Origin: Shimia sp040225985
GTDB taxonomy: Bacteria > Pseudomonadota > Alphaproteobacteria > Rhodobacterales > Rhodobacteraceae
Direction: 5' to 3'
Length of the DNA: 64,000 nt
Assembly: GCF_040225985.1 (NCBI RefSeq)
Contig: NZ_JBBPEU010000005.1
Location: 62,001-126,000, forward strand
The notes under the pieces were generated by a model. The model did not search any database. It was given only the letters and a program-made list of their open reading frames with translations, and had not been told where the DNA came from. Position numbers and translations under genes: made by a program. Each line of letters begins with the position of its first letter. Position 1 is the first letter of the stretch. Below are positions 50,843 to 59,156 of the stretch, piece after piece.

Positions 50843-51649
50843 ATGGAAACCGCAATGGAAACTGCCGGCTGGGTCGGGCCGCTCTTGGTCGCGGCGATCA
50901 AGGCGCTGGTCGTTCTGGTCATCGGCTGGATGGCCGCCGGAATGCTGAGCGGCATGGTCCGCAAACGGGTTATCGCCAACCCGCAGATCGACGCGACACT
51001 GGGCAATTTCGCAGCTTCGATCGTCAAATGGGTGGTGCTGCTGTTGGTGCTGGTCGCCGTGATGTCGATCTTCGGTATCGAGGCCACATCGCTGGTTGCC
51101 ATGCTGGGCGCTGCGACGCTGGCCATTGGTCTGGCGCTGCAAGGCACGCTCAGCGATCTTGCGGCGGGGTTCATGCTGATCCTGTTCCGCCCCTACAAAC
51201 TGGGTCAGTTCGTGGATATCGGCGGCACGTCCGGCACCGTGGTCGACATCAACCTCTTCGTGACCGAACTTGTGACCCCGGACAATGTCCAGATCATCGT
51301 GCCCAACGGTCAGGCCTGGGGGTCAATCATCACCAACTTCTCGCACCACGATACCCGCCGCGTGGATCTGGTGTTTGGGATCGACTATGGCGATGACGCC
51401 AACGCCGCGATGGAGATTATCCTCGCCGAAGCCAAGGCCGACACCCGCGTGAAAGCCGACCCTGAACCGTGGGTCAAGGTCACCAATCTGGGCGACAGCT
51501 CGGTGGACCTGACCACCCGCATCTGGTGTGACGCTGCGGACTACTGGAACCTGAAGTTCGAGATGACACAAAAGGTCAAGGAAGCCTTCGACGCCAAGGG
51601 CATCTCGATCCCTTATCCGCACACCGTGGAAATCAAGAAAGAGGGCTGA
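50843..51649 (+). CDS. Small-conductance mechanosensitive channel (MscS family)
   Basis: Inner-membrane channel of 268 residues, the E. coli MscS size class. Three membrane segments are visible (about 15-40, 60-85 and 90-115). The pore helix is AMLGAATLAIGLALQGTLSDLAAGFMLIL, containing the Ala/Gly packing pattern. The cytoplasmic beta domain follows (VDIGGTSGTVVDINLFVTEL; VPNGQAWGSIITNFS). It releases solutes on hypo-osmotic shock. GGAGGGA lies ahead of the ATG. Confidence 0.93.
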   Translation: METAMETAGWVGPLLVAAIKALVVLVIGWMAAGMLSGMVRKRVIANPQIDATLGNFAASIVKWVVLLLVLVAVMSIFGIEATSLVAMLGAATLAIGLALQGTLSDLAAGFMLILFRPYKLGQFVDIGGTSGTVVDINLFVTELVTPDNVQIIVPNGQAWGSIITNFSHHDTRRVDLVFGIDYGDDANAAMEIILAEAKADTRVKADPEPWVKVTNLGDSSVDLTTRIWCDAADYWNLKFEMTQKVKEAFDAKGISIPYPHTVEIKKEG

Positions 51650-51680
51650 GTGTCTGCGAGACAACCGGTCTCAAGAACAA

Positions 51681-51710
51681 GGGCGGCACTTGCGGGTGCC
51701 GCCCCTTTTC
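51681..51710. terminator. Terminator between mscS and the convergent COG0523 gene
   Basis: A perfect 9-bp stem (GGGCGGCAC, 51681-51689; GTGCCGCCC, 51696-51704) with a 6-base loop and CTTTTC after it, 31 bases past the mscS stop. On the minus strand it is followed by a T-containing stretch, so it may serve both genes. Confidence 0.85.
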
Positions 51711-51732
51711 AAATGTGTTCAGCCCGTTTTTC

Positions 51733-52782
51733 TCACGCCGGTGTTGCGCGCAGCATATCGAAACTGCGCTGAAGTTCAGTGTTCGAGATATCACGCCCGA
51801 TCACGACGATCCGCGAGCGCCGGTCCTCGCTGGGCCAGTCGCGCACCGGTACGGGCGGATCAAAGATCGTCTGAACACCATGAAACGCAAAGGGCAGCTC
51901 GATTCCTTCAAGGAACACAATCCCTTTGACGCGCAGGATATCAGGGCCGCGCATCGCCACCAGCGTGTTGAGCCAGTTATCAAATACTGCATCGCTTAAA
52001 GGTTCGTCAATCACGACAGAGGCAGATCCGATCCGCGAATCGTGTGGCGAGAACGGTGTCTGCGCCGGCGCAGGCGCGGTGAGGCCGGACAGGTTTGCAA
52101 GCGGATCGCTGGGCTTTGTCTTGCCTGTTGTCCACGCCAGCACGTCGGACGGGGCTGCGTTCCGGCGTAGCCCGCTTAGCCCCCAGAGCTTGTCTTCCAC
52201 GCCTTCCCCCTTGACCGCGTGCACAATGCGCACACTGGGGTTCAACGCGCGGACGCGTTCTTCGAAAAGGATGATCTGTTCCGGTGTGGCCAGATCCGTC
52301 TTGCTGAAGATAACAAGATCCGCCATCGCCACCTGCGACACGGCCTCGAATTGCGAGTCCAGCGTTCCCGGCCCGTTCACTGTATCCGCAACTGTCACCA
52401 CACCGTCCATCCGCGTTGTGCGCGCCAGGATGTTCTCGACCAGAAGGGTTTGCAGGATCGGGCCGGGATCGGCCAGACCGGTTGTTTCGATCACGATGCG
52501 GTCAAACTCGAACGCGCCTGAATCCCGCCGGTCAATCAGATCGACAATCGTATCGGCCAGCTCGCCGCGCACCGTGCAGCACAGGCACCCGGACTGCATC
52601 AAAGAGATGTTGTCGTTCGAGGTTTCCAGCAGATCGTGGTCGAGTCCGGCCTCACCGAATTCGTTCACGATCACCGCGATGCGCTCCGACGACGGATTGT
52701 TCAGCAAGGCGTTCAACAGGGTCGTCTTGCCAGCCCCCAGAAATCCGGTGATCAGTGTGACGGGAATGCGCGTGTCGTTCAT
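51733..52782 (-). CDS. COG0523 (CobW/ZNG1-type) GTPase, probable zinc metallochaperone
   Basis: G3E GTPase of 349 residues. The P-loop is GFLGAGKTT (residues 13-21), followed by the family glutamates in VNEFGE, the metal-binding CxCC motif at Cys65, Cys67 and Cys68 (GCLCCTVR), a switch region ETTGLADP and the base motif SKTDL. The CobW C-terminal domain covers about 255-349. COG0523 proteins deliver metals, often zinc, to client enzymes during scarcity. The Zur-like palindrome 116 bases upstream supports a zinc role over a cobalamin role; no cobalamin genes are nearby. Confidence 0.9.
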   Translation of the reverse strand: MNDTRIPVTLITGFLGAGKTTLLNALLNNPSSERIAVIVNEFGEAGLDHDLLETSNDNISLMQSGCLCCTVRGELADTIVDLIDRRDSGAFEFDRIVIETTGLADPGPILQTLLVENILARTTRMDGVVTVADTVNGPGTLDSQFEAVSQVAMADLVIFSKTDLATPEQIILFEERVRALNPSVRIVHAVKGEGVEDKLWGLSGLRRNAAPSDVLAWTTGKTKPSDPLANLSGLTAPAPAQTPFSPHDSRIGSASVVIDEPLSDAVFDNWLNTLVAMRGPDILRVKGIVFLEGIELPFAFHGVQTIFDPPVPVRDWPSEDRRSRIVVIGRDISNTELQRSFDMLRATPA

Positions 52783-52897
52783 ATTGTCTCAGGTCCATGC
52801 GGTTGGGTGGCAAAGGGGCGATGCGCACGGCGAGGGACGTGGAACTTCTCCCGACGCTCTCAGAGCAAACCGCCCCTACGCATTTCGACAGATAGGT

Positions 52898-52914
52898 ATG
52901 TTATAGTATTACAT
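52898..52914. promoter_or_regulatory. Zur-like operator upstream of the COG0523 GTPase gene
   Basis: ATGTTATA-G-TATTACAT is a 17-base near-perfect palindrome (one mismatched pair) that closely matches the alphaproteobacterial Zur box built on ATGTTATAnTATAACAT. It lies 116 bases before the GTPase start. The only other neighbour is the 3' end of ald, so the GTPase gene is the likely target. Confidence 0.75.
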
Positions 52915-52956
52915 GATGCAAGGCCGATCCATGTGTCACTGGCCCCAAACAATATG

Positions 52957-52989
52957 AAAAAGGCGCCTTCGAACTGCTGCGAAGGCGCC
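52957..52989 (-). terminator. Rho-independent terminator after ald
   Basis: A perfect 10-bp stem (GGCGCCTTCG, 52962-52971; CGAAGGCGCC, 52980-52989) with an 8-base loop, followed on the minus strand by a run of Ts, 38 bases past the ald stop. Confidence 0.88.
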
Positions 52990-53027
52990 CTTGTTTCTGA
53001 TGTGTGCGGCCGAGAGCTGCCCGCCGG

Positions 53028-54146
53028 TTACTGCTTGAGAGCCAGCGAAGGCGACAGCACGTCCAGCCCCAGCGCCTCGCCCACTGCATAGTAGGTCAAC
53101 TTGCCCGCATGTACGTTCAACCCGTTCAAGAGGTGCGGATCGTCCTCACACGCCTTGCGCCAGCCCTTGTTCGCAAGCGCCAGCATGAACGGCATAGTGG
53201 CGTTCCCCAAGGCGATGGTCGAGGTGCGCGCCACTGCGCCCGGCATGTTCGCCACGCAGTAATGCATGATGCCGTCAACGTCATAGATTGGTTCGGCATG
53301 GGTGGTGGCCTTCGAGGTCTCGAAACACCCGCCTTGGTCAATCGCCACGTCCACCAATGCCGCGCCCGGCTTCATCGTCGACAGCTGCGCGCGGCTGACC
53401 AGCTTGGGTGCGGCTGCACCCGGGATCAGAACTGCGCCGATCACCATGTCAGCCTGTGCCAGCAATTCGGCGGTATAGCCCGCCGATGAGAACCCGGTCT
53501 TGAAAACGCCGCCAAAGGCATCATCCAGATACCGCATGCGTGGCAGTGATCGGTCCAGCACGGTCACATCCGCGCCCATGCCCGCCGCGATCCGTGCCGC
53601 ATGGGTGCCGACAACGCCGCCACCGATCACCAGAACCTTGGCAGGGCCCACACCGGGCACGCCGCCCATCAGCACACCGCGCCCGCCATTGGCCTTTTGC
53701 AGGGTCCATGCCCCCACCTGCGGCGCAAGGCGTCCGGCCACCTCGGACATCGGCGCCAGCAGGGGCAGACCGCCCTGTGCGTCGGTCACTGTTTCATAGG
53801 CGATCGCCGTACAGCCCGACGCGATAAGGTCATGGGTCTGCTCGGGATCAGGGGCAAGGTGCAGGTAGGTGAACAAAAGCTGCCCCTCGCGCAGCATCTT
53901 GCGCTCGGCAGCCTGGGGTTCCTTGACCTTGACGATCATGTCGGCGCTGGCAAAGATCTCCTCTGCCGTGTCCAGAATGACCGCCCCGGCCGCGCGATAG
54001 TCATCATCCGTGAACCCCGAACCGGCCCCGGCACCCGACTGCACGATAACCTCGTGCCCATTGGCAATGGCCTCTTGCGCGGCGGTCGGCATCAGGCCGA
54101 CCCGAAATTCCTGGGGTTTGATCTCTGTTGGACATCCGATTTTCAT
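53028..54146 (-). CDS. ald: Alanine dehydrogenase
   Basis: NAD-dependent enzyme interconverting L-alanine and pyruvate plus ammonia, hexameric and cytosolic; 372 residues from MKIGCPTEIKPQEFRVGL. Catalytic and binding stretches: GCPTEIKPQEFRVGLMP, the active-site Lys in MIVKVKEPQ, the His in LFTYLHLAPDPEQT, the NAD fold VLVIGGGVVGTHAARIAAGMGADVTVLD, and DVAIDQGGCFETSKATTH. An ATG 21 codons upstream would run into the divergent regulator region. The divergent Lrp-type gene probably activates it in response to alanine. Confidence 0.96.
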   Translation of the reverse strand: MKIGCPTEIKPQEFRVGLMPTAAQEAIANGHEVIVQSGAGAGSGFTDDDYRAAGAVILDTAEEIFASADMIVKVKEPQAAERKMLREGQLLFTYLHLAPDPEQTHDLIASGCTAIAYETVTDAQGGLPLLAPMSEVAGRLAPQVGAWTLQKANGGRGVLMGGVPGVGPAKVLVIGGGVVGTHAARIAAGMGADVTVLDRSLPRMRYLDDAFGGVFKTGFSSAGYTAELLAQADMVIGAVLIPGAAAPKLVSRAQLSTMKPGAALVDVAIDQGGCFETSKATTHAEPIYDVDGIMHYCVANMPGAVARTSTIALGNATMPFMLALANKGWRKACEDDPHLLNGLNVHAGKLTYYAVGEALGLDVLSPSLALKQ

Positions 54147-54235
54147 CTGCGTTTCCTCCCGCAAGTGTTTCTCGGAATTGTGCCGCACCGCCCCCGCAAT
54201 GTGCTGCATTTTTAAGCGAAATTAAAACATGCAAA

Positions 54236-54250
54236 TCGAAGGATCTTCGA
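54236..54250. promoter_or_regulatory. Palindrome between ald and the divergent Lrp gene
   Basis: TCGAAG-GAT-CTTCGA is a perfect 6-bp inverted repeat in the 139-base divergent intergenic region, 90 bases from the ald start and 36 from the regulator start. It is a candidate site for the Lrp-type regulator. Confidence 0.45.
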
Positions 54251-54285
54251 CTAAGTTCGTAAAAACTGCAAAAGGCTTTCAACAT

Positions 54286-54750
54286 ATGTCGCTTGATCAA
54301 ACGGATCGTCGGATTCTCGGAGTTTTGCAACGGCGAGGTCGCATCTCAAACGCCGACCTCTCGGACGAGGTCAACCTGTCCCAGTCCGCTTGCCACCGGC
54401 GCGTCCAGCGGCTCGAGGCGGATGGCTATATCCGCGACTACGTGGCGCTCCTGGATGCCCGTAAAATGGCCGTGCCCACCACCGTTTTTGTGGAGATCAC
54501 CCTCTCGGCCCAGGCCGATGACGTGCTTGACGCGTTTGAAAAGGCGGTTTCGCGCATTCCCGATGTTCTGGAATGTCACCTGATGGCGGGGTCTGCCGAC
54601 TACCTGCTCAAGATCGTGGCCGAGAACACCGATGACTTTGCGCGCATCCACCGGCAATATCTGTCGCGCCTGCCGGGGGTTGCACAGATGCAATCTTCAT
54701 TCGCGCTGCGCACCGTGTTCAAGACGACGGCCTTGCCGATTCACCCCTGA
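54286..54750 (+). CDS. Lrp/AsnC-family regulator of ald
   Basis: 154 residues from MSLDQTDRRILGVLQ; an ATG 19 codons earlier (54229) would place coding sequence over the palindrome and lacks family similarity. Helix-turn-helix about 5-60 (GRISNADLSDEVNLSQSACH, RRVQRLEADGYIRDY), then the RAM domain (TVFVEITLSAQADDVLD; VLECHLMAGSADYLLKI). Divergent placement next to ald is the usual arrangement for AldR-type regulators that respond to alanine. Its stop overlaps the end of the convergent peptidase gene by 10 bases. Confidence 0.9.
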   Translation: MSLDQTDRRILGVLQRRGRISNADLSDEVNLSQSACHRRVQRLEADGYIRDYVALLDARKMAVPTTVFVEITLSAQADDVLDAFEKAVSRIPDVLECHLMAGSADYLLKIVAENTDDFARIHRQYLSRLPGVAQMQSSFALRTVFKTTALPIHP

Positions 54751-55730
54751 CGATAGGCATAGGCCGGCACCACGTCACCGGCGGCTGGCGTGGCATGAAA
54801 CACTGCCCGCGCAATCGCCCGCGCCAGGCACGAGGCCGCCGCATGGCCCAACCACATCATGTCCTCTGCCGGGCGCACCATGGAGCGCGCGCCGGTGGAC
54901 ACGCCATACACAAGATCGCCATCCATGGGGGTGTGCGACGGCACGATTGCGCGGGCCATTCCGTCATGCGCCGCCGTGGCCATACGGGTGCACTGGCTCT
55001 GGTCCAGCGCCGCATCGGTCGCGACAATCGCGATGGTCGTGTTGGCATTATGGCTGGCCAGTTTGGTCGGCGGCAGACCCTCGGGATACTCTTGTGCAGA
55101 CCCCAATCCGCCGAATTCCTGTCCCATCTCAAACGGTGCGGCCCAGAAATGGCGCCCGTCCACGGTTGCGTCCCCCAAGGCATTCACAGCGACCAACGCC
55201 CCGACCGTATGCCCCGAGGGCAATACAACCGAGGCCGACCCCAGCCCCCCTTTGAAACTGGCCAAAACGGCCCCCGTGCCAGCCCCGACCGATCCCAGAT
55301 CAAACCGATCACTGGCCTTGCCAAGGGCCTCTGCCCCAAGCTGTTTGTAAGGGTTTTCGGTCCAGTCCTTGTCGCCCCCGTTCAACAGGTCGAACAGGAT
55401 CGCCCCCGGCACGATCGGCACGACCTGATCACCGACGGCAAACCCTTTTCCTTGGCCCCGCAAGGCATCGGCCACGCCTGACGCAGCATCCAGACCAAAG
55501 GCCGATCCTCCCGAAAGAACCAGCGCATTGACCTGCTGCACCGTGCGGTCCGGCGCCAGAAGGTCAGATTCCCGTGTGCCCGGCGCGCCCCCCATCACAT
55601 GCACGCCCGCGGTGAACGCCTCGTCCGCCACCAGCACCGTTGCGCCTGTCTTGATCCTTTCATCCGAGGCATTACCAACCCGCAATCCCGCAACATCCGT
55701 GATCAGGTTTCTGTGCCCGGTCTGCAGCAT
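54741..55730 (-). CDS. P1-family peptidase (DmpA-like, S58)
   Basis: N-terminal-nucleophile aminopeptidase of 329 residues, made as one chain and self-cleaved into two. NLITDVAGLRVGNA starts the chain. LVLSGGSAFGLDAASGV and GSVGAGTGAVLASFKGGLG are family motifs. The cleavage/nucleophile site is probably the Asn-Thr bond in HNANTTIAIVATDA near residue 237, giving an N-terminal Thr where DmpA itself has Ser. Substrates of this family include small N-terminal amino acids, D-Ala amides and beta-peptides. It overlaps the Lrp gene tail on the other strand. Confidence 0.9.
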   Translation of the reverse strand: MLQTGHRNLITDVAGLRVGNASDERIKTGATVLVADEAFTAGVHVMGGAPGTRESDLLAPDRTVQQVNALVLSGGSAFGLDAASGVADALRGQGKGFAVGDQVVPIVPGAILFDLLNGGDKDWTENPYKQLGAEALGKASDRFDLGSVGAGTGAVLASFKGGLGSASVVLPSGHTVGALVAVNALGDATVDGRHFWAAPFEMGQEFGGLGSAQEYPEGLPPTKLASHNANTTIAIVATDAALDQSQCTRMATAAHDGMARAIVPSHTPMDGDLVYGVSTGARSMVRPAEDMMWLGHAAASCLARAIARAVFHATPAAGDVVPAYAYRQG

Positions 55731-56035
55731 GTCATGTCTCCCTTTTGGCCCAACCTACCGCGCATGAGGGGTGATGCAACGTCCCCCCTCTTTTTCTTGG
55801 GATAAATACCTCGGGGGTTTGGGGGCAGAGCCCCCATGACCGACCTCTGCGAAAAATTTCTCTTGCGCGACTCGTCACACCTGGTGCAAGGATTTCCACA
55901 GCATTGGCGATGGCGTCGCCACATTCCGCACCGGAATGCGCTTTTCTATCCAGTCCTGAACGCCGGGACCTCTTTTGTAAGCACGCGCGTCAAAAGGGGG
56001 CCTGTTCCCTGACGCGCTCTGAACTGGAGGTCAAA
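55731..56035. other. 305-base intergenic region before creatinase, containing repeat copy 2
   Basis: No gene is supported; an open frame from 55904 joins creatinase but lacks homology upstream of codon 45. The region holds the dispersed repeat at 55791-55835. After it (55850-56030) must lie the creatinase promoter; I do not see a clear -35/-10 pair. CTGGAGG sits just before the creatinase ATG. Confidence 0.65.
55791..55835. repeat. Dispersed roseobacter-type repeat, copy 2
   Basis: TTTTTCTTGGGATAAATACC, then a G-rich stretch and the hairpin GGGGGC-AGA-GCCCCC (55821-55826, 55830-55835). Shares its leading motif and terminal hairpin with 46096-46160. Both copies lie between genes. Confidence 0.75.
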
Positions 56036-57280
56036 ATGACTGTTATTCCCCGTTACCAAGATCTGTCCGCGGCTGCGGCCCGTCCGGATTTCTATCGTTT
56101 CCACAATGGTGAAAAGGCCCCATTGCAATTTGCCGAGGCCGAATATGCCGCGCGCGTTGCGGGCCTGCGCCGGATCATGGCCGACCTAGGTGTTGATGTG
56201 GCGGTGTTCACGTCGATGCACAATGTTTCGTACTATTCAGGGTTCACCTATTGTGCCTTCGGGCGGCCCTACGCGCTGGTCGTGACCGACACTGCCTGCG
56301 TGACCATCTCGGCGGGCATCGACGCGGGCCAGCCATGGCGCCGCTGTTATGGCGACAACATCACCTACACCGACTGGCAAAGGGACAATTACTGGCGCGC
56401 CATTGAATCCGTGACCGGCATGGGCCGTGTTGTCGGCTACGAGGGCGACCACCTCAGCCTGCTGCAAAAGGCCAAGCTGGATGCTTTCCTGTCCCCGTCG
56501 CAAACCGTAGACCTCTACGAGGCCACCATGCGGCAGCGTATGCATAAATCCGCCGCTGAGCTTGACATGATCCGCGCAGGGGCCGCCGTGGCCGATGTGG
56601 GCGGCTATGCCATCCGCGATGCCGTGCGTGAAGGTGTGCGCGAAATCGACGTGGCGATGGCAGGGCGTGACGCGATGGAACTGGAAATCGCACGGCGGTT
56701 CCCGGATGCCGAGTATCGCGACACATGGGTCTGGTTCCAGTCGGGTATCAACACTGACGGCGCGCACAACCCGGTCACGGCCCGCAAACTGCAACGCGGG
56801 GATATCCTGTCGCTCAACACCTTCCCGATGATCTCGGGCTATTACACCGCACTGGAGCGCACAATGTTCGTGGGCGAGGTCGACGATGCCTCGCTGCGCT
56901 ATTGGGAGGCCAATGTCGGCGCGCACGAGTTGGGCATTTCATTGTTGAAACCGGGCGCAAGCTGCGCCGAGATCACCCACCAGATCAATGATTTCTTCGC
57001 CGAACGCGACATGCTGCAATATCGCAGCTTTGGCTATGGTCACTCTTTCGGGGTGTTGTCCCATTATTATGGCCGCGAGGCGGGTCTGGAACTGCGCGAA
57101 GACATCGACACCGTTCTGGAACCCGGCATGGTGATCTCGATGGAGCCGATGTTGACGATCCCCGAGGGCCAGCCCGGTGCCGGCGGATACCGCGAACATG
57201 ACATTCTCATCATGACCGAAGACGGAAACGAAAACATTACGGGCTACCCCTATGGTCCCGCGTTTAACGTGGTCGGCTGA
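56036..57280 (+). CDS. Creatinase (creatine amidinohydrolase)
   Basis: Hydrolyses creatine to sarcosine and urea; cytosolic, M24 pita-bread fold without metal; 414 residues from the ATG at 56036, which has CTGGAGG upstream. Similarity to pseudomonad creatinase is very high over the whole chain: SMHNVSYYSGFTYCAFGRPY, GQPWRRCYGDNITYTDWQRD, WFQSGINTDGAHNPVTARK with the catalytic His at 244, FGYGHSFGVLSHYYGREAG and GAGGYREHDILI. A prolidase-like function is therefore unlikely. No sarcosine oxidase, urease or creatininase gene is in the window. An amidinotransferase of the AGAT type lies 0.75 kb downstream on the other strand. Confidence 0.94.
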   Translation: MTVIPRYQDLSAAAARPDFYRFHNGEKAPLQFAEAEYAARVAGLRRIMADLGVDVAVFTSMHNVSYYSGFTYCAFGRPYALVVTDTACVTISAGIDAGQPWRRCYGDNITYTDWQRDNYWRAIESVTGMGRVVGYEGDHLSLLQKAKLDAFLSPSQTVDLYEATMRQRMHKSAAELDMIRAGAAVADVGGYAIRDAVREGVREIDVAMAGRDAMELEIARRFPDAEYRDTWVWFQSGINTDGAHNPVTARKLQRGDILSLNTFPMISGYYTALERTMFVGEVDDASLRYWEANVGAHELGISLLKPGASCAEITHQINDFFAERDMLQYRSFGYGHSFGVLSHYYGREAGLELREDIDTVLEPGMVISMEPMLTIPEGQPGAGGYREHDILIMTEDGNENITGYPYGPAFNVVG

Positions 57281-57290
57281 TACGGCACAA

Positions 57291-57314
57291 AGGGGGCGTC
57301 CTGCGGTGCCCCCT
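57291..57314. terminator. Hairpin after creatinase, possible terminator
   Basis: A 7-bp stem (AGGGGGC, 57291-57297; GCCCCCT, 57308-57314) with a 10-base loop, ten bases past the creatinase stop. There is no T run on the plus strand, so termination is uncertain; the convergent gene ends at 57329. Confidence 0.45.
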
Positions 57315-57328
57315 CATCCGACCCAAAG

Positions 57329-57883
57329 TTACTGGCCGAACTTGGACAAGGCGCGGAAATCCATTGTGCCCAGCAGGTCCAGCATCACCGGCACGTCGGC
57401 GCCCGACGCCTGCACAAGGATACGATTGTCGACCAGCGCGCTCAACTCGCCATCCTGATTCATGAATTTCTGACGGCCGACCCGTTCGATCTTGGCCCCC
57501 ATCAAAGCTGCATTGGCGACCATGCCGCCCATCGCGGCCACCATCGGGTTATCGGCCATGATGGACACGGTAAAGGATTGCGTGCCATCGCTATACTCGG
57601 CCTCGGTTCCGACGCCGCCGCCCATCATCGGCAATCCCGCGTTCATATCCGTGTTGATCGTGCGGGTCCAACCATCCGGCGCGGCGGGCAACACATCCGA
57701 CAGCGCCCCCGTTTTTTTCGCGAGCAAAAGTTGCTTGGCAAAGTCCAGCTCTTCGATCGCGTATTGGACGTCGCCTTCGTTATAGGCGGTAAGGGCGCTT
57801 TCCAGCGCATCCGAAATTTCGTCCGCCTGCGCGGATAAGGCGGTCATCCCAACGATCAGCGCGGCTGCAAAAACCTGTTTCAT
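57329..57883 (-). CDS. Periplasmic protein of unknown function
   Basis: 184 residues with a clear signal peptide (MKQVFAAALIVGMTALSAQA, cut near residue 20). A helical stretch (ISDALESALTAYNEGDVQYA, then EELDFAKQLLLAKK) is followed by a beta-rich domain containing a Met/Gly-rich insert (GLPMMGGGVG; MVAAMGGMVANAAL). I do not recognise a named family; similar secreted proteins occur in Rhodobacterales and gammaproteobacteria. It lies between creatinase and the amidinotransferase gene, downstream of the latter and beyond its terminator. Confidence 0.8.
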   Translation of the reverse strand: MKQVFAAALIVGMTALSAQADEISDALESALTAYNEGDVQYAIEELDFAKQLLLAKKTGALSDVLPAAPDGWTRTINTDMNAGLPMMGGGVGTEAEYSDGTQSFTVSIMADNPMVAAMGGMVANAALMGAKIERVGRQKFMNQDGELSALVDNRILVQASGADVPVMLDLLGTMDFRALSKFGQ

Positions 57884-57988
57884 GAGTGTCTCCTGTCAAT
57901 TCCAAGTCGGAAATCTGGTCTGGCAATGCCGCCATTCTATGCGTGAAACGGTTCGCGCCAACAGGGAAACGCCCCGAAAACCATAAAA

Positions 57989-58011
57989 AAACGGGGCGCG
58001 CGGCCCCGTTT
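57989..58011 (-). terminator. Rho-independent terminator after the amidinotransferase gene
   Basis: A perfect 8-bp stem (AAACGGGG, 57989-57996; CCCCGTTT, 58004-58011) with a 7-base loop, followed on the minus strand by further Ts, 23 bases past the stop. Confidence 0.88.
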
Positions 58012-58034
58012 CCTGATGCATGGATGTGCGCAGT

Positions 58035-59156
58035 TCACTGGTTCGGGAAATAGTCTTCGCAGTCGCCGTCGCGATAGACATCCGCCGTACAGCAATGCAG
58101 ACCCCCGCCAAAGGCATAGGCATCGCGCAGGTCTACTTCGACCACTTCCATCCCAAGTTTGTCCATCTGCTCGGCCTGATAGACCTCGGACTTCTCGACG
58201 CAGACGGTTTTCGGGTCGAGCACAAGGACGTTCATCGACAGCCATGTCGATGAATAGCACAGAGGTGGCGGTGTGTTGTGTGCCGGTTGCGCCGCGTCGA
58301 CGATCTCCCATCCGTTCTTTTCGAACAGGCCACGCTGTTCTTCGGGCAGGCGGCGCTGCGGGTTGTTCAGGATCAAGCCCGGACGCAGCGGCGTAAAGGT
58401 CGCGTCGATATGGATCGGGTAAGGATCACCAGGAAAATTCACCGTATGGACGCGGTGATCCGGGAAATGGCGACGCAACCATTCAATGCCCTTCAGGTTC
58501 GTCGTGAACCCGTGCTGCACCACCAGATCCTTGCCGAACCGCAGCACGTCGGCGGCATCGAACAGGGGCTCTTCCTCGGTAGTGACAAAGAATTTCTCCG
58601 CCGCCCATTGCAGGCGCTTCTCCACGCCGATCTTTTCGCTGAGGTAATCGGGGTGGTAATCCGCATCGGTCAGGCGTGGTTTGGGCGCGGCCTCGTGCCG
58701 AAAATTCGGGTCTTCCTCCCAGTACTGTTTCAGAAGCGGGCGATAATTCAGATATTCGAACCAGCGGCACCGATATGACATCGTCGCTTCCAGCATTTCA
58801 TGCCCCACGGTCAACAGCACGTCGCGTGGTGGCATACAGCCGAACTGGCTGGCAGTGTGGAAATCGGGCGTCGTGACGGGTTTGGAATGATCAATCGGGG
58901 TCGGGCGGTCCACCCGCACGCCGCGCTTGCGCAGTTGGTCGGCGAAATTGTCCAAGAGCTCGTTGGCGCGATCAATGGTTTCCTGTGGGCGGCGGCCCCA
59001 CTGGCCGCGCATGTCGCTGTCCTCGGGGACCTTGGCGTCCAGCGCGGGTTCCTCGGGCGGGATATGGCAATCATCCGCACGGCCCACGATCACGTGGCGC
59101 AGCGTGTCCCATTCATTCCAGCTTTTGACTTCGGTTTTCTCCGGCGACCAGGCCAT
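58035..59156 (-). CDS. Glycine amidinotransferase (AGAT)-type enzyme
   Basis: Pentein-fold amidinotransferase of 373 residues that aligns almost end to end with animal arginine:glycine amidinotransferase, the enzyme making guanidinoacetate. Shared stretches: SWNEWDTLRHVIVGRAD, TPDFHTASQFGCMPPRDVLL, RCRWFEYLNYRPLLKQYW, FVTTEEEPLFDAADVLRFG (substrate Asp), YPIHIDATFTPL (catalytic His), STWLSMNVLVLD and GGGLHCCTAD (catalytic Cys355). GACAGGAGAGGG before the ATG fixes the start. The acceptor amine cannot be proven from sequence; glycine is the first guess, with cyanotoxin- or streptomycin-type acceptors as alternatives. No methyltransferase to finish creatine is adjacent. Confidence 0.88.
   Translation of the reverse strand: MAWSPEKTEVKSWNEWDTLRHVIVGRADDCHIPPEEPALDAKVPEDSDMRGQWGRRPQETIDRANELLDNFADQLRKRGVRVDRPTPIDHSKPVTTPDFHTASQFGCMPPRDVLLTVGHEMLEATMSYRCRWFEYLNYRPLLKQYWEEDPNFRHEAAPKPRLTDADYHPDYLSEKIGVEKRLQWAAEKFFVTTEEEPLFDAADVLRFGKDLVVQHGFTTNLKGIEWLRRHFPDHRVHTVNFPGDPYPIHIDATFTPLRPGLILNNPQRRLPEEQRGLFEKNGWEIVDAAQPAHNTPPPLCYSSTWLSMNVLVLDPKTVCVEKSEVYQAEQMDKLGMEVVEVDLRDAYAFGGGLHCCTADVYRDGDCEDYFPNQ

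Noticed and set aside
51733..52782. Cobalamin biosynthesis role (CobW) for the GTPase
   Set aside because: No cobalamin genes are nearby, and the Zur-like box points to zinc handling.
55904..56035. 44-residue N-terminal extension of creatinase
   Set aside because: Creatinases begin near the chosen ATG, which has a good ribosome site; the extension has no similarity.
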